Positions 14,934-16,199 of a stretch of 16,199 bases of DNA are shown piece by piece. Source of the stretch: CAYMWF01 sp964394085 [NCBI: uncultured Gemmatimonadota bacterium] (GTDB lineage Bacteria > GCA-2686955 > CAYMWF01); assembly GCA_964394085.1 (NCBI GenBank), contig CAYMWF010000069.1, positions 8,476 through 24,674 of the forward strand, written 5' to 3'. Numbering within the stretch: the stretch's first letter is position 1; the number at the start of each line of letters is the position of its first letter. The position numbers and the translations under genes were made by a program. Under the pieces are notes generated by a model. The model made no database searches, was not told where the DNA came from, and worked only from the letters and a program-made list of their open reading frames with translations.

Positions 14934-16196
14934 TCATCCATCCGGGCCCCGGTTCCCGGAAGGCGTTCCACGGCAACCGGCAGCGATCGGTTTCAGAACA
15001 AGGCTGCCGGAGGTGTCTCTGTACCATCCGAGGTCGTATTCGTAAGCTCCCATGTCCCGGCGGGAGCCGCCCCAGGGCACGTTCGACGAATCGGGATGTC
15101 CCGCGTCGATGCACGGAGAGGCCGCGGAGAGACGGAAATCGCCGTTCGAGGGGTCGATGAAGAGGGGATCTTCATCAATGTTGCCCTCGCCCGCGAAGCC
15201 CCCCCGGACGTCGGAATATCTTATCTGCGCAACCGCCGTTATCTCCTGCGGTGGATTGTCCCAGAGAATGCAGTTCGTCAGGTCGCTTTTCCCGGCGTAA
15301 ACTCCACCGACGGATTCCGCGGAATTTTCCGAGATAGTACAATTGACGAGTGTGACGAGAACCCTGTCCCTCCTGCAGTAGACGCCTCCTCCGAACCGGG
15401 CGTAATTCTGGACGATGCAGCAGTCGTAAAGAGTGACCGGCTCGTAGCAGGCGAAGCCTCCGCCGCAGGCGCTCTGGGCGGTATTCCTGGAAATCAGGCA
15501 TCCGGTGATAACGGGCCGTGATTCCTCCGCGGCGTAGATTCCGCCGCCGTACTTGGTCATGGAGCTGCCGGTCCAGTTGAGCTCGATGCCGCAATTCGAA
15601 ATTTCGGGAGATGAGTAGAAGCAGTATATGCCGCCGGCGCTCTTGATTCCGCGATTATTTGAAATCAGGCATCTTCGTATGGCCGGCGACGCGAAATAGC
15701 ACGAGACGGCGCCCCCTTCGAACCCGGCGTCGTTGTCGACGAGGATGCAGTCGCTGATAACCGGTGCGGCGTCCCAGACGCATGAAACAGCACCCCCTCG
15801 TCCGGCGGTGTACCCGGACCTGACGGTGAAACCTTCGAACCGGGAATCAGGGGATTCGGAATGGTGAAAATAGACTCCCCTGTCCATGCGCTCGCAATTG
15901 ATGGTCGTTTCGGACGGACCGTTCCTGGACCTGACAACGATGGCTTTGCCGTAATAATTCAGGCTCTTGTTGAGAATCCCGGTATAATAACCGTCCGCCA
16001 CCAGAACCGTATCGCCGTCCACCGCGGCGTCGATACCCCGCTGGATGCTGTTCTGATCTCCGGGAACGTTGATCGTAACGGCCGAAACGGTGAAGACCGG
16101 GGATAAGATAAGGAATAGTGCTAGAAGGAAAGTGATCGCCCGAACGGAAAAGACCGGAGATAACCGCAGGCGGATTCCAGAGCCGGTGCGTTTCAA
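14934..16196 (-). CDS. Secreted right-handed beta-helix protein (5' end at the window edge)
   Basis: Up to 420 residues. The frame is open to the window edge. The first possible start is TTG 16196, three bases from the end, so the true start may lie outside. A long basic n-region (KRTGSGIRLRLSPVFSVRA) precedes a hydrophobic core and a cleavage site near TVSA, consistent with secretion. The mature part begins VTINVPGDQNSIQRGIDAA and DGDTVLVADGYYTG, then coils with GGAVSC, GGIYCFY, GGGIYAAEE, GGGFACYE and GGGVYCRR. It ends with YSDVRGGFAGEGN, DEDPLF, SPCIDAG and DMGAYEY. As in the 9550-11037 gene, many coils carry Cys. The C-terminal tail (GWYRDTSGSLVLKPIAAG...) is short and has no Ig or anchor domain. 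The small membrane protein gene starts 168 nt downstream on the same strand, so they could be co-transcribed. Confidence 0.85.
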   Translation of the reverse strand: MKRTGSGIRLRLSPVFSVRAITFLLALFLILSPVFTVSAVTINVPGDQNSIQRGIDAAVDGDTVLVADGYYTGILNKSLNYYGKAIVVRSRNGPSETTINCERMDRGVYFHHSESPDSRFEGFTVRSGYTAGRGGAVSCVWDAAPVISDCILVDNDAGFEGGAVSCYFASPAIRRCLISNNRGIKSAGGIYCFYSSPEISNCGIELNWTGSSMTKYGGGIYAAEESRPVITGCLISRNTAQSACGGGFACYEPVTLYDCCIVQNYARFGGGVYCRRDRVLVTLVNCTISENSAESVGGVYAGKSDLTNCILWDNPPQEITAVAQIRYSDVRGGFAGEGNIDEDPLFIDPSNGDFRLSAASPCIDAGHPDSSNVPWGGSRRDMGAYEYDLGWYRDTSGSLVLKPIAAGCRGTPSGNRGPDG

Positions 16197-16199
16197 ATT

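Overview
The window is a GC-rich stretch of bacterial chromosome. It carries an outer-membrane PagL-type protein, a lipoprotein, and secreted beta-helix, FG-GAP and FlgD-type Ig proteins. This mix points to a diderm, probably from the FCB-side candidate phyla (Krumholzibacteriota, Eisenbacteria or Latescibacterota). That placement is inferred from architecture only; there is no rRNA or other marker gene here.

Layout: all genes in about 1-7991 are on the + strand and all genes in about 8022-16199 are on the - strand, so the two halves converge near 8.0 kb. The + half holds, in order: the tail of a Pro/Ala/Glu repeat protein; a PagL-like lipid A deacylase candidate only 2 nt downstream; a NYN-domain nuclease with a cold-shock-like C-terminus; an HDOD signalling protein with a TTG start; a large secreted papain-family protease fused to PKD, beta-helix and FlgD-type Ig domains; and a lipoprotein with PKD and glutamine-amidotransferase-like domains.

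The - half, in transcription order, holds: a secreted beta-helix protein that reaches the right window edge; a small two-TM protein whose stop codon overlaps the start of a sodium:solute symporter; two secreted beta-helix proteins that form a compact operon with a recognisable promoter (12312-12340) and an intrinsic terminator (9497-9532); and an FG-GAP/VCBS protein whose reading frame is interrupted by a single in-frame TGA.

The common theme is the cell surface. Four proteins share a right-handed beta-helix and its terminal SPCIDxG...DxGAxE block, and two more carry PKD or FG-GAP domains. The NYN and HDOD pair looks like a separate regulatory unit. I see no rRNA, tRNA, CRISPR array, insertion sequence or integrase. 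The best candidates for something new are the in-frame TGA followed by a perfect hairpin in the FG-GAP gene, the papain/beta-helix chimera, the NYN-cold-shock fusion, and the coupled small membrane protein plus symporter. None of these amounts to a proven new system.
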